This document shows positions 24,905 through 34,202 of a DNA stretch of 64,000 bases, in pieces (position 1 is the stretch's first letter; the number at the start of each line of letters is the position of its first letter). The position numbers and the translations under genes were made by a program. The notes under the pieces are model-generated. The model had not been told where the DNA came from. It did no database searches and saw only the letters and a list, made by a program, of their open reading frames with translations. Origin of the DNA: Thermus albus (GTDB taxonomy: Bacteria; Deinococcota; Deinococci; Deinococcales; Thermaceae). The stretch spans positions 1 to 64,000 of the forward strand of contig NZ_JAKTNR010000002.1 in assembly GCF_022760855.1 (NCBI RefSeq), given 5' to 3'.

Positions 24905-25789
24905 TCAGAGGCCAAAGTATCTTCTGGCGGCGGCGATGTCCTGGGCGATTTGGGCCTTGAGTTCGTTGAGGCTGGAAAACCGCCTTTCCTCCCGAAGGCG
25001 TTTTAGAAAATTTAGCCGCATCTCCTCCCCGTAGATCTCCTGGGCAAGGCCCAAGAGGTGCACCTCGAGGCGCCGTTCCGTACCGCCTAGGGTAGGCCTT
25101 GTGCCTACGTTGGCCACCCCTTTGTACTGGCCAAAGGCTCCGTGGGCCTCCACCGCGAAAACCCCGGGGGGGAGCACCTTTTGCGGGTGAATGGCCAGGT
25201 TGGCGGTGGGAAAGCCCAGTTTCCTCCCCAGCTTTTCCCCTTCCACCACCACCCCATAGGCCCCGTAGGGCCGGCCCAAAAGGTGGCGGGCCTCCTCCAC
25301 CCGGCCCTCTTGCAAAAGGGCGCGGATGCGGCTACTTTTCACCGGTTCCCCACCCAGGGTCAGAAGGGGAACCGTGCGCACTGGGGCCACCCGGGCCAAG
25401 TCCTCGGGCCCCCCGGCCCTTCCCTTGCCAAAACGGAAGTCTTCCCCCACATAGATGCGGCTGGCTCCCTGCCGCTTTAGGTCCTCCAGGAACTCCTCCG
25501 CCTCCCTCTGGGCGAAGGTCTCGTTGAAGGCTACCGCCAGGATGAGCTCCACCCCTAGAGCCCTTAAGGCCTCCACCTTTTCCGTAAGGTCCATCAGGAA
25601 CCCCTCCCCCCGGGTGAAGACCTTGGTGGGAGGGTCAAAGGTGTAGACCAAAAGGGGCTGGTGAAGGCTCTTGGCCTCGGCATGGGCCAGGTGCAAAAGG
25701 TGCTGATGGCCCAGGTGCACCCCATCAAAGGAGCCCACGGCCACCACCTTGGCCCCTTTGGGAACGTCAGCGACCTCGGAGAAAAGCAT
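24905..25789 (-). CDS. ribF: Bifunctional riboflavin kinase / FAD synthetase
   Basis: 294 aa. The N-terminal FMN adenylyltransferase has GSFDGVHLGHQHLL and the KSSRIR segment; the C-terminal kinase has LGFPTANLAIHP and FLREERRFSSL-like ending (FLKRLREERRF). Makes FMN and FAD. Overlaps the upstream ADP-ribose pyrophosphatase gene by 23 bp. No FMN riboswitch is seen upstream. Confidence 0.95.
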   Translation of the reverse strand: MLFSEVADVPKGAKVVAVGSFDGVHLGHQHLLHLAHAEAKSLHQPLLVYTFDPPTKVFTRGEGFLMDLTEKVEALRALGVELILAVAFNETFAQREAEEFLEDLKRQGASRIYVGEDFRFGKGRAGGPEDLARVAPVRTVPLLTLGGEPVKSSRIRALLQEGRVEEARHLLGRPYGAYGVVVEGEKLGRKLGFPTANLAIHPQKVLPPGVFAVEAHGAFGQYKGVANVGTRPTLGGTERRLEVHLLGLAQEIYGEEMRLNFLKRLREERRFSSLNELKAQIAQDIAAARRYFGL

Positions 25790-26261
25790 GGTAGTAAAGT
25801 ACGCCCACCAGACCGGTGGCGGAAAACTCCACCTCGCCTTTGTGGTGCATCTCTAAGGCCTTTTCCGGCTCCAGCCAGACCACCTCTATGGCCTCGTCTT
25901 CGTCGGGGTTGGCCGTTACCTCCCTAAGGTTTTGCGCCAGGAAGACGTGGGTCTTCTCATCGGTGAAGCCTGGGGAAACGTAGTAGCTGAAGAGAAAGGT
26001 AAGGTCTCCCGCAAGGCCCGTTTCCTCGGCCAGCTCCCTGTGGGCTGTCTCCAAGGGGTCTTCCCCCGGTTCCATAAGGCCAGCGGGGATTTCCAGGGGA
26101 GCTAGCCCCACGGCAGGCCGGGGCTGGCGCACAAAGAGCATCTTCCCGTCCCTTAAGGCGATGATGGCCACCGCTGGCTTGTGCTCCACGATCTCATAGC
26201 GGCCCTCCAAGGCTAGATTAAGGATTCGGCCCCGATAGAGGTAGGTGCGCTTCACGCACAC
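25767..26261 (-). CDS. ADP-ribose pyrophosphatase (Nudix)
   Basis: 164 aa from GTG 26261, or 162 aa from GTG 26255. Nudix box GLMEPGEDPLETAHRELAEE plus TG matches G(5x)E(7x)RELAEETG. The whole protein closely follows the structurally known Thermus thermophilus ADPRase as I recall it (RTYLYRGRILNLALEGRYE). It hydrolyses ADP-ribose to AMP and ribose-5-phosphate. TTAACA lies 7 bp before the second GTG. Confidence 0.92.
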   Translation of the reverse strand: MCVKRTYLYRGRILNLALEGRYEIVEHKPAVAIIALRDGKMLFVRQPRPAVGLAPLEIPAGLMEPGEDPLETAHRELAEETGLAGDLTFLFSYYVSPGFTDEKTHVFLAQNLREVTANPDEDEAIEVVWLEPEKALEMHHKGEVEFSATGLVGVLYYHAFLRGR

Positions 26262-26487
26262 ATGTTAAGACGAAAGGCCCTGGGGTGTGGGACGCCAGGG
26301 CTATTGTTACCGGTTACTGCAGGGCCTTCAGCGGGGCCAGGAGGACGGCATGGGTACAGGTGGGGTTTTGCCGAGCCCCCTTGAGCAAAATCGTGGGCGC
26401 CACCTTTTGTGGTCCTAGCCCACATCCCATGGGCCTTGGGGGGGCAAGGGGTCTCAGTGAAGCCGAGGGCCAGGGGGGTGTAGCGGG
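26262..26487. other. Intergenic region with hairpins, no gene recognised
   Basis: About 226 bp between the divergent ADPRase and 2H phosphoesterase genes. GCCCTGG (26277-26283) pairs with CCAGGGC (26295-26301). A nested hairpin spans 26393-26423 (GTGGGC/GCCCAC outside CCAC/GTGG). No protein family is recognised in any frame. It must contain the minus-strand ADPRase promoter, which is not obvious. Confidence 0.5.
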
Positions 26488-26493
26488 TATACT
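26488..26493 (+). promoter_or_regulatory. -10 box of the 2H phosphoesterase gene (leaderless)
   Basis: TATACT, 7 bp before the GTG at 26501; no good -35. Confidence 0.6.
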
Positions 26494-26500
26494 GGGCGGC

Positions 26501-27003
26501 GTGTACGGGGTGCTGGTATGGCCGCCGGAGGACCTGAGGCTTTTTCTGGAGGAGCTTCAGGCCCTTCACGGCATTAAGGGCTTTGGTCCACCGCACCTTA
26601 ACCTGCGCCAGCCCTTTGACTGGCCCTACGAGGAGGAGGCTTTGAAGATCGCCCTTTCGGGCATCCTCCGGGGTCATGCCCCCTTTCGTCTGCGCCTGGG
26701 AGCCTGGGGCTATTTTCCCCAAGGGGTGGTCTACCTGAGGGCCTACGGGGGTAGCCCTTTCCGGCGGCTTTACCATGCCTTAGAGCCTTTGGCGCCTCCC
26801 CTAAAGGAAATAGAGGGCCCGAGTTACATACCCCATATCACCCTGGCCCTGGGCCTTAGCGAGGAGGAGGCGCAGGAGCTGGCAAAGAGGCTTCCTCCAG
26901 TACCCCGCCGTTCCTTTTTGGTGAGGGAGGTGGCCTTGGTGCGGGACGAGGATGAGGGCCACCTCCAAGAGGTGGCCCGCTTTTCCCTGGCCCCACCTCG
27001 CCT

Positions 27004-27007
<4 letters not shown>
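26501..27007 (+). CDS. 2H phosphoesterase (LigT / 2'-5' RNA ligase-like)
   Basis: 168 aa. The two HxTx-like motifs of the 2H superfamily are present: HLNL at His32 (with Asn in place of Thr) and HITL at His112. Members hydrolyse 2',3'-cyclic phosphates or ligate tRNA halves; the physiological substrate is not predictable. The GTG at 26501 is chosen because TATACT sits 7 bp upstream and similarity to the family starts there; a longer frame covers only intergenic sequence. Convergent with sigA, with stop codons overlapping by 2 bases. Confidence 0.8.
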
Positions 27008-28485
<1,478 letters not shown>

Positions 28486-28509
28486 CGCGGACCTCCCTCC
28501 TTGGGGGTT

Positions 28510-29640
28510 CTATCCCCGGTTGGCCTTTTGGGCGAAAAGCACCTTGTACTCCTTCACCAAAAGCGTCCTAAAAGCGCCAAAGCGCTCCTCCAGTAGGGGC
28601 TCATACTTGAGAAAGGGGTTAGCCACCAGGAAAAACCCACCGCCCGGCTTTAGCCGGGCCGCCGCCGCTTCCACGAAGGCCTGGGCCACATCCAGGATAA
28701 CCGCTCCCCCCACGTGAAAAGGGGGGTTCGTAACTATGATGTCAAATGCCTCGCCTTCTGTCAAGGCCTCGTCCACATCGGAGTGGAGCACCAGGGCGGT
28801 GAGCTGGTTCTCCACCAGGTTCCTTTTCAAAGAGAGGACTGAGACCAGGTCGTCCTCTAGGGCCGTCACCTCCCCGCCCATGTGGGCCAAGGGAAGGGTG
28901 AGGGCCCCGTAGCCTGCCCCCAGGTCCAGGATGCGCTTTCCCCAGATGCCTTCCCGGCCTACCTCCCCCACCAGGGCCTCCAGAAGAAGCACCGAGGCTT
29001 TGTCCACCTTCCCGGCGGAAAAGACCCCGGGGAGGTGGAAGAAGGTGAAGGACTCTCCGAGAAGCGTGGCCGCAAAGCGGTGCCAGAGGGCGGGTAGGGG
29101 TGGGGCTTCTTTTTCCTTTTCCAGAAGGGCTACCCGCACCGGGCCTTCCCGCTTCAGCACCTTGCCGTAGCCCAAGAGGGCCTGGGCCTCCTTAAAGTAG
29201 CGCTCGAACCCCTTGTTCTTATCCCCGGCCAGATACACCCGCCCCCCCATCCGTAAGGCGCGGGCGGCGGCCACCAGGGTGGCCTGCACGTAAGCGGTGC
29301 CCCGGCCTGCGGGCAGGGCCAGGACCACCAGGTGGTAGGCGTTCTCCTCCGCCTCCCATGGAGGGGCGAGGCGGACCCTTAGGCCGCTGGCCTCGAGGCA
29401 CCGGAAGGCGGCCCTGGAGGTCTCCAGCCTGTCCACCCGCATCTGGCCTTCCAGGGGAAGGCTTCCCAAGCCTACCCCTGGGTTAAGGTCCAGGGCTCTT
29501 TCGCCAAAGGGTTCCACGGTGCGCTGCAAAAGCTCAAAGACCGGGTCCCGATACCCCCTGGCCCCCGGCTTCACGTAAAGCGCTCCCCCGGGCCGGGGTA
29601 AGGGGGTGAGGCGGTGGTACTCGGCTAGGGTCAGGCCCAC
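28510..29640 (-). CDS. rsmC: 16S rRNA (guanine-1207-N2)-methyltransferase
   Basis: 376 aa, matching Thermus RsmC. Two Rossmann-like halves: the N-terminal pseudo-domain starts EYHRLTPLPRPGG, and the C-terminal catalytic domain has the SAM loop LDLGAGYGALTLPLA and the catalytic NPPFHVGG. It methylates G1207 of 16S rRNA. GTG start at 29640 with TATCCT 8 bp upstream and TTGCCC 17 bp above that. The longer frame of about 55 residues would run across that promoter. Confidence 0.93.
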   Translation of the reverse strand: MGLTLAEYHRLTPLPRPGGALYVKPGARGYRDPVFELLQRTVEPFGERALDLNPGVGLGSLPLEGQMRVDRLETSRAAFRCLEASGLRVRLAPPWEAEENAYHLVVLALPAGRGTAYVQATLVAAARALRMGGRVYLAGDKNKGFERYFKEAQALLGYGKVLKREGPVRVALLEKEKEAPPLPALWHRFAATLLGESFTFFHLPGVFSAGKVDKASVLLLEALVGEVGREGIWGKRILDLGAGYGALTLPLAHMGGEVTALEDDLVSVLSLKRNLVENQLTALVLHSDVDEALTEGEAFDIIVTNPPFHVGGAVILDVAQAFVEAAAARLKPGGGFFLVANPFLKYEPLLEERFGAFRTLLVKEYKVLFAQKANRG

Positions 29641-29648
29641 AATGCTCC

Positions 29649-29677
29649 AGGATACGGGGCTTGGGGTGGATGGGCAA
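29649..29677 (-). promoter_or_regulatory. Promoter of rsmC-sigA
   Basis: Minus-strand TTGCCC (29677-29672), 17-bp spacer, TATCCT (29654-29649), 8 bp before the rsmC GTG. It interleaves with the divergent lysC promoter. Confidence 0.6.
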
Positions 29678-29689
29678 ATGTGATAGTAT
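29661..29689 (+). promoter_or_regulatory. Promoter of lysC
   Basis: TTGGGG (29661-29666), 17-bp spacer, TAGTAT (29684-29689). In the leader, GCCGCC/GGCGGC (29700-29716) forms a small hairpin directly before the AAGGAGG. Confidence 0.55.
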
Positions 29690-29728
29690 TCCTTTTCAAG
29701 CCGCCCCCATGGCGGCAAGGAGGCAAGC

Positions 29729-30946
29729 GTGGCCCTGGTCGTGCAAAAATATGGCGGCACCTCCGTGGGCGACCTGGAGCGCATCCACAAGGTGGCCCAG
29801 CGCATCGCCCACTACCGGGAAAAGGGGCATAGGCTGGCGGTGGTGGTCTCGGCCATGGGCCACACCACCGACGAGCTCATCGCCTTGGCCAAGCGGGTGA
29901 ACCCAAGACCCCCCTTTAGGGAGCTGGACCTCCTCACCACCACCGGGGAGCAGGTTTCCGTGGCCCTCCTATCCATGCAGCTATGGGCCATGGGCATCCC
30001 GGCCAGGGGGTTTGTGCAACACCAGATCGGCATCCTCACCGATGGGCGCTTTGGCGATGCCCGCATCCTGGAGGTAAACCCTACCCGCATTCAGGAGGCT
30101 TTGGATCAAGGGTATGTGGCGGTGATCGCCGGCTTCATGGGCACCACCCTCGAGGGGGAGATCACCACCTTGGGCCGGGGAGGTTCCGACACCACCGCCG
30201 TGGCCATCGCCGCCGCTTTGGGGGCCAAGGAGTGCGAGATCTACACGGACACGGAAGGGGTCTACACCACCGATCCCCACCTGATCCCCGAGGCCCGCAA
30301 ACTGGAGGTTATCGGCTACGACCAGATGCTGGAGATGGCCGCCCTGGGGGCCAGGGTCCTCCACCCTCGGGCGGTGTACTATGCCAAGCGTTACCGGGTG
30401 GTGCTCCACGTGCGCTCCAGCTTCTCCTATAACCCTGGTACCCTGGTGAAGGAGGTCAACATGGAAATGGGCAAGGTGGTGACGGGTGCGGCCCTAGACC
30501 TGGATCACGCCCAGATTGGGCTTATCGGCATTCCCGACCAGCCGGGGATTGCCGCCAAGGTTTTCCAGGCCTTGGCGGAGAGGGGCATCGCCGTGGACAT
30601 GATCATCCAAGGGGTTCCCGGGCACGATCCTTCCCGGCAGCAGATGGCCTTTACCGTGAAGAAGGATTTCGCCCAGGAGGCCCTCGAGGCCCTGGAACCT
30701 GTCCTGGCCGAGATCGGGGGGGAGGCCCTTCTCCGCCCTGACATCGCCAAGGTCTCCATCGTGGGGGTGGGGTTGGCCTCGGCCCCGGAGATCCCCGCCA
30801 AGATGTTCCAGGCGGTGGCCTCCACCGGGGCCAACATTGAGATGATCGCCACCAGCGAGGTGCGCATCTCCGTCATCATCCCTGCCCAGTATGCCGAGGC
30901 GGCCCTAAGGGCGGTGCACCAGGCCTTTGAGCTGGACAAGCCCTGA
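29729..30946 (+). CDS. lysC: Aspartokinase (alpha subunit; encodes beta internally)
   Basis: 405 aa. Phosphorylates aspartate, the first step to lysine, threonine and methionine. Starts GTG 29729 after AAGGAGG. The kinase domain has KYGGTSVGD and TTLGRGGSDTTAVAIA; two ACT domains occupy residues about 265-405 (IPDQPGIAAKVF, VGVGLASAPEIPAKMF). Almost identical to the known Thermus enzyme by recollection, which is an alpha2-beta2 threonine-inhibited form. Overlaps the next gene by one base (TGATG). Confidence 0.95.
   Translation: MALVVQKYGGTSVGDLERIHKVAQRIAHYREKGHRLAVVVSAMGHTTDELIALAKRVNPRPPFRELDLLTTTGEQVSVALLSMQLWAMGIPARGFVQHQIGILTDGRFGDARILEVNPTRIQEALDQGYVAVIAGFMGTTLEGEITTLGRGGSDTTAVAIAAALGAKECEIYTDTEGVYTTDPHLIPEARKLEVIGYDQMLEMAALGARVLHPRAVYYAKRYRVVLHVRSSFSYNPGTLVKEVNMEMGKVVTGAALDLDHAQIGLIGIPDQPGIAAKVFQALAERGIAVDMIIQGVPGHDPSRQQMAFTVKKDFAQEALEALEPVLAEIGGEALLRPDIAKVSIVGVGLASAPEIPAKMFQAVASTGANIEMIATSEVRISVIIPAQYAEAALRAVHQAFELDKP
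30461..30946 (+). CDS. lysC: Aspartokinase beta subunit (internal in-frame start)
   Basis: An in-frame ATG at codon 245 of lysC follows AAGGAGGT (30449-30456) at ideal spacing. It would give a 161-residue protein made of the two ACT domains, the size of the beta subunit known from Thermus aspartokinase. The beta subunit carries allosteric sites and pairs with alpha. Confidence 0.85.
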   Translation: MEMGKVVTGAALDLDHAQIGLIGIPDQPGIAAKVFQALAERGIAVDMIIQGVPGHDPSRQQMAFTVKKDFAQEALEALEPVLAEIGGEALLRPDIAKVSIVGVGLASAPEIPAKMFQAVASTGANIEMIATSEVRISVIIPAQYAEAALRAVHQAFELDKP

Positions 30947-31410
30947 TGGAAAGGACCTTCCTCTCTTGGGAGGATCTCCTTCGCCTGGTACGCCACCTGG
31001 TTGGGAGGCTTCCGGGGGAGGAGTTTGACCTCATCCTGGGCATCGCCCGGGGCGGGCTCATCCCCACGGCCCTTCTGGCCCAGGCCTTGGGGATGCGGGA
31101 CATCCTAACGGCAGCGGTGGTGTTCTACGAGGGGGAGGAGGCTCTTCCTGAGCCGGTGTTCTTGCAGTTTCCCCCGGATCCTTTGCTTTTCGGCAAAAGG
31201 GTTTTGGTGGTGGATGACGTGTGGGACTCGGGGCGGACAGCCCTGGCGGTGAAGCTCCGGGTGCGCCAGGCGGGTGGGTTTCCCTTGGTGGCCACCCTGC
31301 ACTTCAAGCCCGGCCGGAACCAGGTGCCGGACCAACCCGACGTGTACGCCGAGGCCACGGAGGCCTGGGTGGTCTACCCTTGGGCCCCGGAGGCCTGGAT
31401 GAAAACGTAA
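30946..31410 (+). CDS. Phosphoribosyltransferase
   Basis: 154 aa type I PRTase. The PRPP loop VLVVDDVWDSGRT and the upstream LILGIARGGLIP are clear. The size and sequence resemble hypoxanthine/xanthine PRTases used in purine salvage, but the base specificity hood is not diagnostic. Translationally coupled to lysC. Confidence 0.82.
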   Translation: MERTFLSWEDLLRLVRHLVGRLPGEEFDLILGIARGGLIPTALLAQALGMRDILTAAVVFYEGEEALPEPVFLQFPPDPLLFGKRVLVVDDVWDSGRTALAVKLRVRQAGGFPLVATLHFKPGRNQVPDQPDVYAEATEAWVVYPWAPEAWMKT

Positions 31411-31411
31411 G

Positions 31412-31436
31412 CCACCCTGGCCTTGGGCCAGGGTGG
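31412..31436. terminator. Hairpin between convergent PRTase and mdh genes
   Basis: An 11-bp perfect stem, CCACCCTGGCC/GGCCAGGGTGG, with a TTG loop. No T run on either side; position suggests a shared terminator. Confidence 0.6.
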
Positions 31437-31448
31437 GGTGCGAAAGCC

Positions 31449-32432
31449 CTAAATGAGCCCCAGAGCCTTTACCTGTTCCATCTCGTCCAGAAGCTCCTGG
31501 GCGGTGATCTCCATCCGCTTGCGGGCGAAGTCGTTGATCTCCAAACCCCGGACGATCTCGTACCTCCCATCCTTGGCGGTGACGGGGAAGGAGTAGACGA
31601 TCCCCTCGGGGACCCCGTAGGAGCCGTCGGAAGGGATGGCCATGGAAACCCAGTCCCCTTCAGGGGTGCCCAAGGCCCAGTCGCGGATGTGCTCGATGGC
31701 GGCGTTGGCGGCGCTGGCGGCGCTGGAAGCCCCCCGGGCTTGGATGATGGCCGCGCCCCTTTGGGCCACGGTGGGGATGAACTCCTTTTCGTACCACTCC
31801 ATGTCCACCAGCTCCAAGGCGGGTTTGCCGTCCACCTCCGCATGGAAGAGGTCGGGGAACATGGTGGAGGAGTGGTTGCCCCAAACGGCAATCCGGCGGA
31901 TGCGGTCCACGGGAACACCCGTCTTCTTGGCCAGTTGGGCCTTGGCCCGGTTGTGGTCCAGCCGGGTCATGGCGGTAAAGTTTCTGGGATCCAGGCCCTC
32001 GGCGTTTTTGTAGGCGATGAGGGCGTTGGTGTTGGCGGGGTTGCCCACCACCAGGACCTTAACCTCCCGCTTGGCCGCCTCCGCCAGGGCCCGGCCTTGC
32101 TCGGTGAAGATCTTGCCGTTCATCTCCAGGAGGTCGCGGCGCTCCATGCCCGCCTTCCTGGGGGCTGCTCCCACCAAAAGGGCGTAGTCGGCGTCCTTAA
32201 AGGCCACCTTAGGGTCATCCGTGGCCACGATCCCCGCCAAGAGGGGGAAGGCGCAGTCCTCCAGCTCCATGATGACCCCCTCCAAGGCTCTCAGGGCCTG
32301 GGGTATCTCAAGAAGCTGGAGGATCACGGGTTGGTCCTTTCCCAGCATCTCCCCTGCAGCGATGCGGAAAAGAAGGCTGTAGCCGATCTGGCCTGCGGCG
32401 CCGGTTACCGCCACGCGAACGGGGCCTTTCAT
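31449..32432 (-). CDS. mdh: Malate dehydrogenase
   Basis: 327 aa, same length and nearly the same sequence as the well-studied Thermus flavus/thermophilus enzyme. It interconverts malate and oxaloacetate with NAD. NAD loop [12 protein letters not shown], substrate arginines in [24 protein letters not shown], and the catalytic His in [12 protein letters not shown]. Start ATG 32432 behind GGGAGGT. Follows dnaG on the same strand by 39 bp. Confidence 0.97.
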   Translation of the reverse strand: MKGPVRVAVTGAAGQIGYSLLFRIAAGEMLGKDQPVILQLLEIPQALRALEGVIMELEDCAFPLLAGIVATDDPKVAFKDADYALLVGAAPRKAGMERRDLLEMNGKIFTEQGRALAEAAKREVKVLVVGNPANTNALIAYKNAEGLDPRNFTAMTRLDHNRAKAQLAKKTGVPVDRIRRIAVWGNHSSTMFPDLFHAEVDGKPALELVDMEWYEKEFIPTVAQRGAAIIQARGASSAASAANAAIEHIRDWALGTPEGDWVSMAIPSDGSYGVPEGIVYSFPVTAKDGRYEIVRGLEINDFARKRMEITAQELLDEMEQVKALGLI

Positions 32433-32471
32433 CTTGTACCTCCCTGGGCCTACGCCCAAGGGGATTTTACC

Positions 32472-34202
32472 TTAAAGCCTCCGGTAAATGCGTCTTTCCG
32501 CCTCTATGGCCTGGTCCAGTTCCTGGATTTCTCGCAGGATCTCCAGGCTGGGGTTACGGTGAAGCTCTTCTTTCAGCTTGGCTCGACGCTCCAGGTAATA
32601 GGCTTCCCGCAAGCGGGCCAGGGTTTTTTCCAGGAGTTCTGGGAACCTGGGCTCGTCCATGGAGGGGACCAGCATCAGCCTTTCCAGAAGGATGCCCCCC
32701 GCTTCTTTGCGGCTTAGCACCTGGCGCAGGTAATCCCGTCGGGGTTCGCGGCTGGCCAGCTCCAAGAACTCGGAGAGCAGGGAGCCTTCCGGGGGCCATA
32801 CGTGAAGGGCCGTGTGGTGCACCCACTCGGCAAAGCGCTCCTCCGGAAGGGAGAGGAGGAGGGCCATCACGTCCAGCTCCAGGAGGAGGACCCGGTTTTT
32901 GGGCTCGGCCTTGGGGGGTTGGGGGGGTGGGCGCTTGCCCCGTTTGAGGCTGGCCAGGTAGTCCTCCAGTTGCCTGGGGGAAAGGCCCAGCCGCTCCACC
33001 ACCAGGGCCTTAAGGCGGTCGGCCACGGGGTCAAAGGGTTCTGAGGAAAGCATCCTGGGGGTGAGGGCTTCCAAGGCTTTCCGCTTGTGCTCGGGCCGGG
33101 TTAGGTCCAGGCCCCGGCTGGCCTCCTGGAAGCGGAACTCCACCTCGGGGAGGGCCTCCTCCAGGGCCTTTTGGAAGAGGGCCGGACCCTCAGGGAGGAG
33201 AAGGAGCTCCCCGGGGTCCTTGCGGGGCAGGCGCACGGCATAGAAGAGGAACTTCCGGGCCAAGGAGAGGTCCAGGCTCTGCAGGGTGGCCCTTTGCCCG
33301 GCCTCGTCGGCGTCAAAGGCCAGGTAGACCTCCCGCACCTCCTGCATCGCCAAAAGGTGGGCCTGCTCCTCGGAAAGCCCCGAGCCCAAAACCGCCACCG
33401 CCTCGGTGAAGCCCATCTGGTGGAGGGCGATGGCGTCAAAAAGCCCTTCCACCACGATGGCCCGCCCCTCGCGCAGTTTGGCCTTGGCCTCGGGGTAGGC
33501 GAAGAGCACCTCCCGCTTGCGGAAGAGGGGGGTTTCCGGGGAGTTCAGGTACTTGGGGGCCTCATCCCCCAGGGCCCTCCCCGTGAAGGCCACGATCCTC
33601 CCCAGGTGGTCCTTGATGGGGAAGGTGATGCGGTTCCGGAAGCGGTCGTAGAAGCGCCCGTCCTTTTCCGCCAGGACCCCGGCCTTAAGGCCTTCCTCCG
33701 GGCTGATGCCGTGCCGGCTCAGGTGGGTGAGGAGGCCATCCCCCTTGGGGGGGGCATAGCCCAGGCCAAAGTGGGCTATGCTTTCCGGGTTGAGGCCTCG
33801 GCTTTCCAGATACGCCTGGGCCTCGAGGGAGGCCTTTAGCCCCTCCAGGAAGTAGGCTTGGGCCAGCTTCAGAACGTCAAAAAGCTCCCGGCGTTTGGCG
33901 GGCGTGCCGGCTTTAGGGATCTCCACCCCAGCCTCCTCCGCCAGGCGCTCCAAGGCCCCAAGGAAGTCCAGGCCCTCAATCTTTTCCACGAAGGCGAGAA
34001 GGTCCCCCCCTGCTTTGCAGCCGAAGCAGTGAAAGAGCCCCTTCTCCTCGTCCACGTAGAAGGAGGGGGTCTTTTCCTGGTGGAAGGGGCAGAGGCCCTT
34101 CCAGCGGCCGCGGCCCGCGGGCTTCAAGGCCACGTACCGGGAAACCACCTCCTTGAGGGAGAGGCGGCGCTTGATGGCCTCTACCGCTTGACCGGTGTCC
34201 AT
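32472..34202 (-). CDS. dnaG: DNA primase
   Basis: 576 aa, normal length. Zinc domain with Cys38, His41, Cys59 and Cys62 (CPFH..CFGC), RNA polymerase core with the Toprim motifs [15 protein letters not shown] and DADEAG, and a C-terminal helicase-binding region. Makes replication primers. Its first 22 bp overlap the end of the upstream cyclase gene. In many bacteria dnaG neighbours the sigma gene; here sigA is about 5 kb away. Confidence 0.96.
   Translation of the reverse strand: MDTGQAVEAIKRRLSLKEVVSRYVALKPAGRGRWKGLCPFHQEKTPSFYVDEEKGLFHCFGCKAGGDLLAFVEKIEGLDFLGALERLAEEAGVEIPKAGTPAKRRELFDVLKLAQAYFLEGLKASLEAQAYLESRGLNPESIAHFGLGYAPPKGDGLLTHLSRHGISPEEGLKAGVLAEKDGRFYDRFRNRITFPIKDHLGRIVAFTGRALGDEAPKYLNSPETPLFRKREVLFAYPEAKAKLREGRAIVVEGLFDAIALHQMGFTEAVAVLGSGLSEEQAHLLAMQEVREVYLAFDADEAGQRATLQSLDLSLARKFLFYAVRLPRKDPGELLLLPEGPALFQKALEEALPEVEFRFQEASRGLDLTRPEHKRKALEALTPRMLSSEPFDPVADRLKALVVERLGLSPRQLEDYLASLKRGKRPPPQPPKAEPKNRVLLLELDVMALLLSLPEERFAEWVHHTALHVWPPEGSLLSEFLELASREPRRDYLRQVLSRKEAGGILLERLMLVPSMDEPRFPELLEKTLARLREAYYLERRAKLKEELHRNPSLEILREIQELDQAIEAERRIYRRL

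Noticed and set aside
25790-26500. FMN riboswitch for ribF
   Set aside because: ribF is coupled to the ADPRase gene, and the region above it lacks the RFN conserved segments.
31221-32717. 498-codon open frame on the plus strand
   Set aside because: Antisense shadow of malate dehydrogenase, which is unmistakable on the minus strand.
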